Assembly: GCA_963920705.1 (NCBI GenBank)
Contig: CAWUCO010000268.1
Span: 1,674,001 to 1,738,000, forward strand
Source of the DNA: Odiellus spinosus
Taxonomy: Eukaryota; Arthropoda; Arachnida; Opiliones; Phalangiidae
DNA: 64,000 nucleotides
Reading direction: 5' to 3'
Of the stretch, positions 10,601-25,109 are shown piece by piece. A model generated the notes under the pieces. It was not told where the DNA came from. It did no database searches and saw only the letters and a list, made by a program, of their open reading frames with translations. The first letter of the stretch is position 1; each line of letters begins with the position of its first letter. The position numbers were made by a program, and so were the translations under genes.

Positions 10601-13600
10601 GTCTTAATTTTGTCTAAATCGCTTAAAAATCAAAAGTTTTGTGTCCATTTGAATCCAATAATCTTGGATTTTTAAGCGTTTTTGCTTAATTTTAACCAAT
10701 TTTATATTTGTCACAATTTTGCAATTTAGACAAAACCAAAGTCATTCGAAAGAGCAATTAATGGACAGTCTAAATAATAAGAGTTTTCAAAAATCCGTTG
10801 AAAAACAAGAAAAATATGGTCAATTCAAGAAATCATAGAATATCAAAATAGTAAAATTTCAGATTTTCAAAATTCGCTTTTTGATATTAGATGCTTTTTG
10901 AATTGTCCATATTTTCCATGTTTTTCAACGGATTTTCCAAAACTCTTGATTTTCAGATAGACCAATATTTGCTCTTTCGAGTGGTCTTAATTTTGTCTAA
11001 ATCGCTTAAAAATCAAAAGTTTTGTGTCCATTTGAATCCTATAATCTTGGATTTTTAAGCGTTTTTGCTTAATTTTAACCAATTTTATATTTGTCACAAT
11101 TTTGCAATTTAGACAAAACCAAAGTCATTCGAAAGAGCAAGTAATGGACAGTCTAAATAACAAGTTTTCAAAAATCCGTTGAAAAACAAGAAAAATATGG
11201 CCAATTCAAGAAATCATAGAATATCAAAATAGTTAAATTTCAGATTTTCAAAATTCGCTTTTTGATATTAGATGTTTATTGACTTGGCTATATTTTCCAT
11301 GTTTTTCAACGGATTTTCCAAAACTCTTGATTTTCAGATAGACCAATATTTGCTCTTTCGAGTAGTCTTAATTTTGTCTAAATCGCTTAAAAATCAAAAG
11401 TTTTGTGTCCATTTTAATCCAATAATCTTGGATTTTTAAGTGTTTTTGCTTTATTTTAACCAATTTTATATTTGTCACAATTTTGCAATTTAGACAAAAC
11501 CAAAGTCATTCGAAAGAGCAATTAATGGACAGTCTAAATAACAAGAGTTTTCAAAAATCCGTTGAAAAACAAGAAAAATATGGCCAATTCAAGAAATCAT
11601 AGAATATCAAAATAGTCAAATTTCAGATTTTAAAAATTCGCTTTTTGATATTAGATGCTTTTTGAATTGTCCATATTTTCCATGTTTTTCAACGGATTTT
11701 CCAAAACTCTTGTTTTTTAGATAGACCAATAATTGCTCTTTCGAGTGGTCTTAATTTTGTCTAAATCGCTTAAAAATCAAAAGTTTTGTGTCCATTTGAA
11801 TCCAATAATCTTGGATTTTTAAGCGTTTTTGCTTAATTTTAACCAATTTTATATTGGTCACAATTTTGTAATTTAGACAAAACCAAAGTCATTCGAAAGA
11901 GCAATTAATGGACAGTCTAAATAACAAGAGTTTTCAAAAATCCGTTGAAAAACAAGAAAAATATGGCCAATTCAAGAAATCATACAATATCAAAATAGTC
12001 AAATTTCAGATTTTAAAAATTCGCTTTTTGATATTAGATGCTTTTTGAATTGTCCATATTTTCCATGTTTTTCAACGGATTTTCCAAAACTCTTGTTTTT
12101 TAGATAGACCAATATTTGCTCTTTCGAGTGGTCTTAATTTTGTCTATATCGCTTAAAAATCAAAAGTTTTGTGTCCATTTTAATCCAATAATCTTGGATT
12201 TTTAAGTGTTTTTGCTTAATTTTAACCAATTTTATATTTGTCACAATTTTGCAATTTAGACAAAACCAAAGTCATTCGAAAGAGCAATTAATGGACAGTC
12301 TAAATAACAAGAGTTTTCAAAAATCCGTTGAAAAACAAGAAAAATATGGCCAATTCAAGAAATCATAGAATATCAAAATAGTTAAATTTCAGATTTTCAA
12401 AATTCGCTTTTTGATATTAGATGCTTTTTGAATTGTCCATATTTTCCATGTTTTTCAACGGATTTTCCAAAACTCTTGTTTTTTAGATAGACCAATATTT
12501 GCTCTTTCGAGTGGTCTTAATTTTGTCTATATCGCTTAAAAATCAAAAGTTTTGTGTCCATTTTAATCCAATAATCTTGGATTTTTAAGTGTTTTTGCTT
12601 AATTTTAACCAATTTTATATTTGTCAGAATTTTGCAATTTAGACAAAACCAAAGTCATTCGAAAGAGCAATTAATGGACAGTCTAAATAATAAGAGTTTT
12701 CAAAAATCCGTTGAAAAACAAGAAAAATATGGCCAATTCAAGAAATCATAGAATATCAAAATAGTCAAATTTCAGATTTTAAAAATTCGCTTTTTGATAT
12801 TAGATGTTTTTTGAATTGTCCATATTTTCCATGTTTTTCAACGGATTTTCCAAAACTCTTGATTTTCAGATAGACCAATATTTGCTCTTTCGAGTAGTCT
12901 TAATTTTGTCTAAATCGCTTAAAAATCAAAAGTTTTGTGTCCATTTTAATCCAATAATCTTGGATTTTTAAGTGTTTTTGCTTTATTTTAACCAATTTTA
13001 TATTTGTCACAATTTTGCAATTTAGACAAAACCAAAGTCATTCGAAAGAGCAATTAATGGACAGTCTAAATAACAAGAGTTTTCAAAAATCCGTTGAAAA
13101 ACAAGAAAAATATGGCCAATTCAAGAAATCATAGAATATCAAAATAGTCAAATTTCAGATTTTCAAAATTCGCTTTTTGATATTAGATGCTTTTTGAATT
13201 GTCCATATTTTCCATGTTTTTCAACGGATTTTCCAAAACTCTTGATTTTCAGATAGACCAATATTTGCTCTTTCGAGTGGTCTTAATTTTGTCTAAATCG
13301 CTTAAAAATCAAAAGTTTTGTGTCCATTTTAATCCAATAATCTTGGATTTTTAAGTGTTTTTGCTTTATTTTAACCAATTTTATATTTGTCACAATTTTG
13401 CAATTTAGACAAAACCAAAGTCATTCGCAAGAGCAATTAATGGACAGTCTAAATAACAAGAGTTTTCAAAAATCCGTTGAAAAACAAGAAAAATATGGCC
13501 AATTCAAGAAATCATACAATATCAAAATAGTCAAATTTCAGATTTTAAAAATTCGCTTTTTGATATTAGATGTTTTTTGAATTGTCCATATTTTCCATGT

Positions 13601-14930
13601 TTTTCAACGGATTTTCCAAAACTCTTGTTTTTTAGATAGACCAATATTTGCTCTTTCGAGTGGTCTTAATTTTGTCTAAATCGCTTAAAAATCAAAAGTT
13701 TTGTGTCCATTTGAATCCTATAATCTTGGATTTTTAAGTGTTTTTGCTTAATTTTAACCAATTTTATATTTGTCAGAATTTTGCAATTTAGACAAAACCA
13801 AAGTCATTCGAAAGAGCAATTAATGGACAGTCTAAATAATAAGAGTTTTCAAAAATCCGTTGAAAAACAAGAAAAATATGGCCAATTCAAGAAATCATAG
13901 AATATCAAAATAGTCAAATTTCAGATTTTAAAAATTCGCTTTTTGATGTTAGATGTTTTTTGAATTGTCCATATTTTCCATGTTTTTCAACGGATTTTCC
14001 AAAACTCTTGATTTTCAGATAGACCAATATTTGCTCTTTCGAGTGGTCTTAATTTTGTCTAAATCGCTTAAAAATCAAAAGTTTTGTGTCCATTTGAATC
14101 CTTTAATCTTGGATTTTTAAGCGTTTTTGCTTAATTTTAACCAGTTTTATATTTGTCACAATTTTGCAATTTAGACAAAACCAAAGTCATTCGAAAGAGC
14201 AATTAATGGACAGTCTAAATAATAAGAGTTTTCAAAAATCCGTTGAAAAACAAGAAAAATATGGTCAATTCAAGAAATCATAGAATATCAAAATAGTCAA
14301 ATTTCAGATTTTCAAAATTCGCTTTTTGATATTAGATGCTTTTTGAATTGTCCATATTTTCCATGTTTTTCAACGGATTTTCCAAAACTCTTGATTTTCA
14401 GATAGACCAATATTTGCTCTTTCGAGTGGTCTTAATTTTGTCTAAATCGCTTAAAAATCAAAAGTTTTGTGTCCATTTTAATCCAATAATCTTGGATTTT
14501 TAAGTGTTTTTGCTTTATTTTAACCAATTTTATATTTGTCACAATTTTGCAATTTAGACAAAACCAAAGTCATTCGCAAGAGCAATTAATGGACAGTCTA
14601 AATAACAAGAGTTTTCAAAAATCCGTTGAAAAACAAGAAAAATATGGCCAATTCAAGAAATCATACAATATCAAAATAGTCAAATTTCAGATTTTAAAAA
14701 TTCGCTTTTTGATATTAGATGTTTTTTGAATTGTCCATATTTTCCATGTTTTTCAACGGATTTTCCAAAACTCTTGTTTTTTAGATAGACCAATATTTGC
14801 TCTTTCGAGTGGTCTTAAATTTGTCTAAATCGCTTAAAAATCAAAAGTTTTGTGTCCATTTGAATCCAATAATCTTGGATTTTTAAGTGTTTTTGCTTTA
14901 TTTTAACCAATTTTATATTTGTCACAATTT
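7650..14930 (+). repeat. 16-monomer offset duplication (~6,125 bp) in forward block 1
   Basis: The AACCAGTTTTAT spacer change near 8,016 recurs near 14,141. It is followed in both places by a TATGGTCAATTC arm A, and then by an arm A with CGCAAGAGC and TAC (8,423 and 14,547). A third copy of the CGCAAGAGC/TAC monomer is at 13,398, three monomers before the last. The duplicated stretch is about 1 kb. Confidence 0.7.
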
Positions 14931-15600
14931 TGCAAATTAGACAAAACCAAAGTCATTCGAAAGAGCAATTAATGGACAGTCTAAATAACAAGAGTTTTCA
15001 AAAATCCGTTGAAAAACAAGAAAAATATGGCCAATTCAAAAAACATCTAATATCAAAAAGCGAATTTTTAAAATCAGAAATTTGACTATTTTGATATTCT
15101 ATTTCTTGAATTGGCCATATTTTTCTTGTTTTTCAACGGATTTTTGAAAACTCTTGTTATTTAGACTGTCCATTAATTGCTCTTTCGAATGACTTTGGTT
15201 TTGTCTAAATTGCAAAATTGTAACAAATATAAAATTGGTTAAAATAAAGCAAAAACACTTAAAAATCCAAGATTATTGGATTTAAATGGACACAAAACTT
15301 TTGATTTTTAAGCGATTTAGACAAAATTAAGACCACTCGAAAGAGCAAATATTGGTCTATCTAAAAAACAAGAGTTTTGGAAAATCCGTTGAAAAACATG
15401 GAAAATATGGACAATTCAAAAAACATCTAGTATCAAAAAGCGAATTTTGAAAATCTGAAATTTGACTATTTTGATATTGTATGATTTCTTGAATTGGCCA
15501 TATTTTTCTTGTTTTTCAACGGATTTTTGAAAACTCTTGTTATTTAGACTGTCCATTAATTGCTCTTTCGAATGACTTTGGTTTTGTCTAAATTGCAAAA
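14550..15600. repeat. Large palindrome at the first orientation switch (J1)
   Basis: Arm A in + orientation runs to CCAATTCAA (CAATTCAA at 15,032-15,039) and continues directly into the inner end of a reverse-complemented arm B (AAACATCTAATATC), then a reverse-complemented arm A from about 15,109. This leaves two A arms of about 105 bp facing each other across a loop of about 70 bp, with one mismatch (GCAAATTAG against GCAATTTAG). The flanking spacers and B arms also mirror each other. From about 14,550-15,030 against 15,110-15,600 I see only a handful of mismatches, roughly 98% identity by eye. Three bases (TGA) are missing near 15,101. Confidence 0.88.
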
Positions 15601-15669
15601 TTGTGACAAATATTAAATTGGTTAAAATAAAGCAAAAACACTTAAAAAACCAAGATTATTGGATTAAAA

Positions 15670-18600
15670 TGGACACAAAACTTTTGATTTTTAAGCGATT
15701 TAGACAAAATTAAGACCACTCGAAAGAGCAAATATTGGTCTATCTAAAAAACGAGAGTTTTGGAAAATCCGTTGAAAAACATGGAAAATATGGACTATTC
15801 AAAAAGCATCTAATATCAAAAAGCGAATTTTTAAAATCTGAAATTTGACTATTTTGATATTGTATGATTTCTTGAATTGGCCATATTTTTCTTGTTTTTC
15901 AACGGATTTTTGAAAACTCTTGTTATTTAGACTGTCCATTAATTGCTCTTTCGAATGACTTTGGTTTTGTCTAAATTGCAAAATTGTGACAAATATAAAA
16001 TTGGTTAAAATAAAGCAAAAACACTTAAAAATCCAAGATTATTGGATTCAAATGGACACACAACTTTTGATTTTTAAGCGATTTAGAAAAAATTAAGACC
16101 ACTCGAAAGAGCAAATATTGGTCTATCTGAAAATCAAGAGTTTTGGAAAATCCGTTGAAAAACATGGAAAATATGGACAATTCAAAAAGCATCTAATATC
16201 AAAAAGCGAATTTTGAAAATCTGAAATTTGACTATTTTGATATTGTATGATTTCTTGAATTGGCCATATTTTTCTTGTTTTTCAACGGATTTTTGAAAAC
16301 TCTTGTTATTTAGACTGTCCATTAATTGCTCTTTCGAATGACTTTGGTTTTGTCTAAATTGCAAAATTGTGACAAATATAAAATTGGTTAAAATAAAGCA
16401 AAAACACTTAAAAATCCAAGATTATTGGATTCAAATGGACACAAAACTTTTGATTTTTAAGCGATTTAGACAAAATTAAGACCACTCGAAAGAGCAAATA
16501 TTGGTCTATCTAAAAAACGAGTTTTGGAAAATCCGTTGAAAAACATGGAAAATATGGACAATTCAAAAAACATCTAATATCAAAAAGCGAATTTTGAAAA
16601 TCTGAAATTTGACTATTTTGATATTGTATGATTTCTTGAATTGGCCATATTTTTCTTGTTTTTCAACGGATTTTTGAAAAAACTCTTGTTATTTAGACTG
16701 TCCATTAATTGCTCTTTCGAATGACTTTGGTTTTGTCTAAATTGCAAAATTGTGACAAATATAAAATTGGTTAAAATAAAGCAAAAACACTTAAAAATCC
16801 AAGATTATTGGATTAAAATGGACACAAAACTTTTGATTTTTAAGCGATTTAGACAAAATTAAGACTACTCGAAAGAGCAAATATTGGTCTATCTGAAAAT
16901 CAAGAGTTTTGGAAAATCCGTTGAAAAACATGGAAAATATGGACAATTCAAAAAACATCTAATATCAAAAAGCGAATTTTGAAAATCTGAAATTTGACTA
17001 TTTTGATATTCTATGATTTTTTGAATTGGCCATATTTTTCTTGTTTTTCAACGGATTTTTGAAAACTCTTGTTATTTAGACTGTCGTTTAATTGCTCTTT
17101 CGAATGACTTTGGTTTTGTCTAAATTGCAAAATTGTGACAAATATAAAATTGGTTAAAATAAAGCAAAAACACTTAAAAATCCAAGATTATTGGATTCAA
17201 ATGGACACAAAACTTTTGATTTTTAAGCGATTTAGACAAAATTAAGACCACTCGAAAGAGCAAATATTGGTCTATCTAAAAAACAAGAGTTTTGGAAAAT
17301 CCGTTGAAAAAAATGGAAAATATGGACAATTCAAAAAACATCTAATATCAAAAAGCGAATTTTTAAAATCTGAAATTTGACTATTTTGATATTCTATGAT
17401 TTCTTGAATTGGCCATATTTTTCTTGTTTTTCAACGGATTTTTGAAAACTCTTATTATTTAGACTGTCCATTAATTGCTCTTTCGAATGACTTTGGTTTT
17501 GTCTAAATTGCAAAATTGTGACAAATATAAAATTGGTTAAAATAAAGCAAAAACACTTAAAAATCCAAGATTATTGGATTAAAATGGACACAAAACTTTT
17601 GATTTTTAAGCGATTTAGACAAAATTAAGACCACTCGAAAGAACAAATATTGGTCTATCTAAAAAAAAGAGTTTTGGAAAATCCGTTGAAAAACATGGAA
17701 AATATGGACAATTCAAAAAGCATCTAATATCAAAAAGCGAATTTTTAAAATCTGAAATTTGACTATTTTGATATTGTATGATTTCTTGAATTGGCCATAT
17801 TTTTCTTGTTTTTCAACGGATTTTTGAAAACTCTAGTTATTTAGACTGTCCATTAATTGCTCTTTCGAATGACTTTGGTTTTGTCTAAATTGCAAAATTG
17901 TGACAAATATAAAATTGGTTAAAATAAAGCAAAAACACTTAAAAATCCAAGATTATTGGATTCAAATGGACACAAAACTTTTGATTTTTAAGCGATTTAG
18001 ACAAAATTAAGACCACTCGAAAGAGCAAATATTGGTCTATCTGAAAATCAAGAGTTTTGGAAAATCCGTTGAAAAACATGGAAAATATGGACAATTCAAA
18101 AAGCATCTAATATCAAAAAGCGAATTTTGAAAATCTGAAATTTGACTATTTTGATATTCTATGATTTCTTGAATTGGCCATATTTTTCTTGTTTTTCCAC
18201 GGATTTTTGAAAACTCTTGTTATTTAGACTGTCCATTAATTGCTCTTTCGAATGACTTTGGTTTTGTCTAAATTGCAAAATTGTGACAAATATAAAATTG
18301 GTTAAAATAAAGCAAAAACACTTAAAAATCCAAGATTATTGGATTAAAATGGACACAAAACTTTTGATTTTTAAGCGATTTAGACAAAATTAAGACCACT
18401 CGAAAGAGCAAATATTGGTCTATCTAAAAAACGAGAGTTTTGGAAAATCCGTTGAAAAACATGGAAAATATGGACTATTCAAAAAGCATCTAATATCAAA
18501 AAGCGAATGTTTAAAATCTGAAATTTGACTATTTTGATATTGTATGATTTCTTGAATTGGCCATATTTTTCTTGTTTTTCAACGGATTTTTGAAAACTCT

Positions 18601-20240
18601 TGTTATTTAGACTGTCCATTAATTGCTCTTTCGAATGACTTTGGTTTTGTCTAAATTGCAAAATTGTGACAAATATAAAATTGGTTAAAATAAAGCAAAA
18701 ACACTTAAAAATCCAAGATTATTGGATTCAAATGGACACAAAACTTTTGATTTTTAAGCGATTTAGAAAAAATTAAGACCACTCGAAAGAGCAAATATTG
18801 GTCTATCTGAAAATCAAGAGTTTTGGAAAATCCGTTGAAAAACATGGAAAATATGGACAATTCAAAAAGCATCTAATATCAAAAAGCGAATTTTGAAAAT
18901 CTGAAATTTGACTATTTTGATATTGTATGATTTCTTGAATTGGCCATATTTTTCTTGTTTTTCAACGGATTTTTGAAAACTCTTGTTATTTAGACTGTCC
19001 ATTAATTGCTCTTTCGAATGACTTTGGTTTTGTCTAAATTGCAAAATTGTGACAAATATAAAATTGGTTAAAATAAAGCAAAAACACTTAAAAATCCAAG
19101 ATTATTGGATTCAAATGGACACAAAACTTTTGATTTTTAAGCGATTTAGACAAAATTAAGACCACTCGAAAGAGCAAATATTGGTCTATCTAAAAAACGA
19201 GTTTTGGAAAATCCGTTGAAAAACATGGAAAATATGGACAATTCAAAAAACATCTAATATCAAAAAGCGAATTTTGAAAATCTGAAATTTGACTATTTTG
19301 ATATTGTATGATTTCTTGAATTGGCCATATTTTTCTTGTTTTTCAACGGATTTTTGAAAAAACTCTTGTTATTTAGACTGTCCATTAATTGCTCTTTCGA
19401 ATGACTTTGGTTTTGTCTAAATTGCAAAATTGTGACAAATATAAAATTGGTTAAAATAAAGCAAAAACACTTAAAAATCCAAGATTATTGGATTAAAATG
19501 GACACAAAACTTTTGATTTTTAAGCGATTTAGACAAAATTAAGACTACTCGAAAGAGCAAATATTGGTCTATCTGAAAATCAAGAGTTTTGGAAAATCCG
19601 TTGAAAAACATGGAAAATATGGACAATTCAAAAAACATCTAATATCAAAAAGCGAATTTTGAAAATCTAAAATTTGACTATTTTGATATTCTATGATTTT
19701 TTGAATTGGCCATATTTTTCTTGTTTTTCAACGGATTTTTGAAAACTCTTGTTATTTAGACTGTCGTTTAATTGCTCTTTCGAATGACTTTGGTTTTGTC
19801 TAAATTGCAAAATTGTGACAAATATAAAATTGGTTAAAATAAAGCAAAAACACTTAAAAATCCAAGATTATTGGATTCAAATGGACAAAAAACTTTTGAT
19901 TTTTAAGCGATTTAGACAAAATTAAGACCACTCGAAAGAGCAAATATTGGTCTATCTAAAAAACAAGAGTTTTGGAAAATCCGTTGAAAAAAATGGAAAA
20001 TATGGACAATTTAAAAAACATCTAATATCAAAAGCGAATTTTATAATCTGAAATTTGACTATTTTGATATTCTATGATTTCTTGAATTGGCCATATTTTT
20101 CTTGTTTTTCAACGGATTTTTGAAAACTCTTATTATTTAGACTGTCCATTAATTGCTCTTTCGAATGACTTTGGTTTTGTCTAAATTGCAAAATTGTGAC
20201 AAATATAAAATTGGTTAAAATAAAGCAAAAACACTTAAAA
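15670..20240 (-). repeat. 7-monomer higher-order repeat (offset 2,680 bp)
   Basis: About 15,670-17,560 matches about 18,350-20,240. Shared private marks are AAAACGAGAGTTTTGG followed by GGACTATTC (15,749 and 18,428), TTAGAAAAAATTAAG (about 16,084 and 18,764), AAAACGAGTTTTGG (about 16,515 and 19,195), GAAAAAACTCTTG (about 16,676 and 19,356), CTGTCGTTTAATTGC (17,081 and 19,761) and GAAAAAAATGG (about 17,307 and 19,987). Confidence 0.85.
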
Positions 20241-20765
20241 ATCCAAGATTATTGGATTCAAATGGACACAAAACTTTTGATTTTTAAGCGATTTAGACAA
20301 AATTAAGACCACTCGAAAGAGCAAATATTGGTCTATCTAAAAAACAAGAGTTTTGGAAAATCCGTTGAAAAAAATGGAAAATATGGACAATTTAAAAAAC
20401 ATCTAATATCAAAAGCGAATTTTATAATCTGAAATTTGACTATTTTGATATTCTATGATTTCTTGAATTGGCCATATTTTTCTTGTTTTTCAACGGATTT
20501 TTGAAAACTCTTATTATTTAGACTGTCCATTAATTGCTCTTTCGAATGACTTTGGTTTTGTCTAAATTGCAAAATTGTGACAAATATAAAATTGGTTAAA
20601 ATAAAGCAAAAACACTTAAAAATCCAAGATTATTGGATTCAAATGGACACAAAACTTTTGATTTTTAAGCGATTTAGACAAAATTAAGACCACTCGAAAG
20701 AGAAAATATTGGTCTATCTAAAAAACAAGAGTTTTGGAAAATCCGTTGAAAAACATGGAAAATAT
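20000..20765 (-). repeat. Single-monomer tandem duplication
   Basis: Two adjacent monomers share changes seen nowhere else that I noticed: CAATTTAAAAAACATC (about 20,008 and 20,390) and ATCAAAAGCGAATTTTATAATC with its lost base (about 20,027 and 20,409). Downstream, the CTCTAGTTATT mark is displaced from the 7-monomer register by exactly one unit (17,831 against 20,892). That fits a later one-unit insertion into the right copy of the 7-monomer repeat. Confidence 0.85.
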
Positions 20766-23700
20766 GGACAATTCAAAAAGCATCTAATATCAAAAAGCGA
20801 ATTTTTAAAATCTGAAATTTGACTATTTTGATATTGTATGATTTCTTGAATTGGCCATATTTTTCTTGTTTTTCAACGGATTTTTGAAAACTCTAGTTAT
20901 TTAGACTGTCCATTAATTGCTCTTTCGAATGACTTTGGTTTTGTCTAAATTGCAAAATTGTGACAAATATAAAATTGGTTAAAATAAAGCAAAAACACTT
21001 AAAAATCCAAGATTATTGGATTCAAATGGACACAAAACTTTTGATTTTTAAGCGATTTAGACAAAATTAAGACCACTCGAAAGAGCAAATATTGGTCTAT
21101 CTAAAAAACAAGAGTTTTGGAAAATCCGTTGAAAAACATGGAAAATATGGACAATTCAAAAAACATCTAGTATCAAAAAGCGAATTTTGAAAATCTGAAA
21201 TTTGACTATTTTGATATTGTATGATTTCTTGAATTGGCCATATTTTTCTTGTTTTTCCACGGATTTTTGAAAACTCTTGTTATTTAGACTGTCCATTAAT
21301 TGCTCTTTCGAATGACTTTGGTTTTGTCTAAATTGCAAAATTATGACAAATATAAAATTGGTTAAAATAAAGCAAAAACACTTAAAAATCCAAGATTATT
21401 GGATTAAAATGGACACAAAACTTTTGATTTTTAAGCGATTTAGACAAAATTAAGACCACTCGAAAGAGCAAATATTGGTCTATCTAAAAAAAAAGAGTTT
21501 TGGAAAATCCGTTGAAAAACATGGAAAATATGGACAATTCAAAAAGCATCTAATATCAAAAAGCGAATTTTTAAAATCTGAAATTTGACTATTTTGATAT
21601 TGTATGATTTCTTGAATTGGCCATATTTTTCTTGTTTTTCAACGGATTTTTGAAAACTCTAGTTATTTAGACTGTCTATTAATTGCTCTTTCGAATGACT
21701 TTGGTTTTGTCTAAATTGCAAAATTGTGACAAATATAAAATTGGTTAAAATAAAGCAAAAACACTTAAAAATCCAAGATTATTGGATTCAAATGGACACA
21801 AAACTTTTGATTTTTAAGCGATTTAGACAAAATTAAGACCACTCGAAAGAGCAAATATTGGTCTATCTAAAAAACAAGAGTTTTGGAAAATCCGTTGAAA
21901 AACATGGAAAATATGGACAATTCAAAAAGCATCTAATATCAAAAAGCGAATTTTTAAAATCTGAAATTTGACTATTTTGATATTGTATGATTTCTTGAAT
22001 TGGCCATATTTTTCTTGTTTTTCAACGGATTTTTGAAAACTCTAGTTATTTAGACTGTCCATTAATTGCTCTTTCGAATGACTTTGGTTTTGTCTAAATT
22101 GCAAAATTGTGACAAATATAAAATTGGTTAAAATAAAGCAAAAACACTTAAAAATCCAAGATTATTGGATTCAAATAGACACAAAACTTTTGATTTTTAA
22201 GCGATTTAGACAAAATTAAGACCACTCGAAAGAGCAAATATTGGTCTATCTAAAAAACAAGAGTTTTGGAAAATCCGTTGAAAAACATGGAAAATATGGA
22301 CAATTCAAAAAACATCTAGTATCAAAAAGCGAATTTTGAAAATCTGAAATTTGACTATTTTGATATTGTATGATTTCTTGAATTGGCCATATTTTTCTTG
22401 TTTTTCAACGGATTTTTGAAAACTCTTGTTATTTAGACTGTCCATTAATTGCTCTTTCGAATGACTTTGGTTTTGTCTAAATTGCAAAATTGTGACAAAT
22501 ATAAAATTGGTTAAAATAAAGCAAAAACACTTAAAAATCCAAGATTATTGGATTAAAATGGACACAAAACTTTTGATTTTTAAGCGATTTAGACAAAATT
22601 AAGACCACTCGAAAGAGCAAATATTGGTCTATCTAAAAAAAAGAGTTTTGGAAAATCCGTTGAAAAACATGGAAAATATGGACAATTCAAAAAGCATCTA
22701 AAATCAAAAAGCGAATTTTTAAAATCTGAAATTTGACTATTTTGATATTGTATGATTTCTTGAATTGGCCATATTTTTCTTGTTTTTCAACGGATTTTTG
22801 AAAACTCTAGTTATTTAGACTGTCCATTAATTGCTCTTTCGAATGACTTTGGTTTTGTCTAAATTGCAAAATTGTGACAAATATAAAATTGGTTAAAATA
22901 AAGCAAAAACACTTAAAAATCCAAGATTATTGGATTCAAATGGACACAAAACTTTTGATTTTTAAGCGATTTAGACAAAATTAAGACCACTCGAAAGAGC
23001 AAATATTGGTCTATCTAAAAAACAAGAGTTTTGGAAAATCCGTTGAAAAACATGGAAAATATGGACAATTCAAAAAACATCTAGTATCAAAAAGCGAATT
23101 TTGAAAATCTGAAATTTGACTATTTTGATATTGTATGATTTCTTGAATTGGCCATATTTTTCTTGTTTTTCAACGGATTTTTGAAAACTCTTGTTATATA
23201 GACTGTCCATTAATTGCTCTTTCGAATGACTTTGGTTTTGTCTAAATTGCAAAATTGTGACAAATATAAAATTGGTTAAAATAAAGCAAAAACACTTAAA
23301 AATCCAAGATTATTGGATTAAAATGGACACAAAACTTTTGATTTTTAAGCGATTTAGACAAAATTAAGACCACTCGAAAGAGCAAATATTGGTCTATCTA
23401 AAAAAAAGAGTTTTGGAAAATCCGTTGAAAAACATGGAAAATATGGACAATTCAAAAAGCATCTAATATCAAAAAGCGAATTTTTAAAATCTGAAATTTG
23501 ACTATTTTGATATTGTTTGATTTCTTGAATTGGCCATATTTTTCTTGTTTTTCAACGGATTTTTGAAAACTCTAGTTATTTAGACTGTCCATTAATTGCT
23601 CTTTCGAATGACTTTGGTTTTGTCTAAATTGCAAAATTGTGACAAATATAAAATTGGTTAAAATAAAGCAAAAACACTTAAAAATCCAAGATTATTGGAT

Positions 23701-25109
23701 CCAAATGGACACAAAACTTTTGATTTTTAAGCGATTTAGACAAAATTAAGACCACTCGAAAGAGCAAATATTGGTCTATCTAAAAAACAAGAGTTTTGGA
23801 AAATCCGTTGAAATACATGGAAAATATGGACAATTCAAAAAGCATCTAATATCAAAAAGCGAATTTTTAAAATCTGAAATTTGACTATTTTGATATTGTA
23901 TGATTTCTTGAATTGGCCATATTTTTCTTGTTTTTCCACGAATTTTTGAAAACTCTTGTTATTTAGACTGTCCATTAATTGCTCTTTCGAATGACTTTGG
24001 TTTTGTCTAAATTGCAAAATTATGACCAATATAAAATTGGTTAAAATTAAGCAAAAACGCTTAAAAATCCAAGATTATTGGATTCAAATGAACACAAAAC
24101 TTTTGATTTTTAAGCGGTTAAGACAAAATTAAGACCACTCGAAAGAGCAAATATTGGTCTATCTAAAAAACAAGAGTTTTGGAAAATCCGTTGAAAAACA
24201 TGGAAAATATGGACAATTCAAAAAGCATCTAATATCAAAAAGCGAATTTTGAAAATCTGAAATTTGACTATTTTGATATTCTATGATTTCTTGAATTGGC
24301 CATATTTTTCTTGTTTTTCAACGGATTTTTGAAAACTCTTATTATTTAAACTGTCCATTAATTGCTCTTTCGAATGACTTTGGTTTTGTCTAAATTGCAA
24401 AATTGTGACCAATATAAAATTGGTTAAAATTAAGCAAAAACGCTTAAAAATCCAAGATTATTGGATTCAAATGGACACAAAACTTTTGATTTTTAAGCGA
24501 TTTAGACAAAATTAAAACCAATCGAAAGAGCAAATATTGGTCTATCTAAAAAACAAGAGTTTTGGAAAATCCGTTGAAAAACATGGAAAATATGGACAAT
24601 TCAAAAAGCATCTAATATCAAAAAGCGAATTTTGAAAATCTGAAATTTGACTATTTTGATATTCTATGATTTCTTGAATTGGCCATATTTTTCTTGTTTT
24701 TCAACGGATTTTTGAAAACTCTTATTATTTAGACTGTCCATTAATTGCTATTTCGAATGACTTTGGTTTTGTCTAAATTGCAAAATTGTGACAAATATAA
24801 AATTGGTTAAAATAAAGCAAAAACACTTAAAAATCCAAGATTATTGGATTCAAATGGACACAAAACTTTTGATTTTTAAGCGATTTAGACAAAATTAAGA
24901 CCACTCGAAAGAGCAAATATTGGTCTATCTGAAAATCAAGAGTTTTGGAAAATCCGTTGAAAAACATGGAAAATATGGACAATTCAAAAAGCATCTAATA
25001 TCAAAAAGCGAATTTTGAAAATCTGAAATTTGACTATTTTGATATTCTATGATTTCTTGAATTGGCCATATTTTTCTTGTTTTTCAACGGATTTTTGAAA
25101 ACTCTTATT

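Larger units (their letters stand above)
560..12770 (+). repeat. 25-monomer offset duplication (9,570 bp)
   Basis: The segment from about 560 to 3,200 matches about 10,130 to 12,770. Shared private marks are AATCTTAGATTT (711 and 10,281), GAAAGAACAATTAATGG (about 796 and 10,366), GCAAGTAATGG with the two-base deletion (1,571 and 11,141), TTTATTGACTTGGC, and TATTGGTCACAATTTTG (about 2,285 and 11,855). Differences include a lost TAC near 12.36 kb. The copies are therefore segmental duplicates that have begun to drift. Confidence 0.75.
1..15035 (+). repeat. Forward-oriented satellite block 1
   Basis: About 39 monomers in A-tip-B-spacer order, entering from beyond the left edge. Most copies carry TAG in arm A. 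TAC copies occur near 2.4, 2.8, 4.3, 4.7, 6.6, 7.0, 8.5, 12.0, 13.5 and 14.7 kb and mark duplicated groups. A recurrent variant lacks two bases in AACAAGAGTTTTC (near 1.59, 3.50, 9.63 and 11.16 kb). A GTCAGAATTTTGC spacer variant recurs near 3.06, 4.97, 5.73, 7.27, 12.62 and 13.77 kb. The block contains nothing but satellite. Confidence 0.95.
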
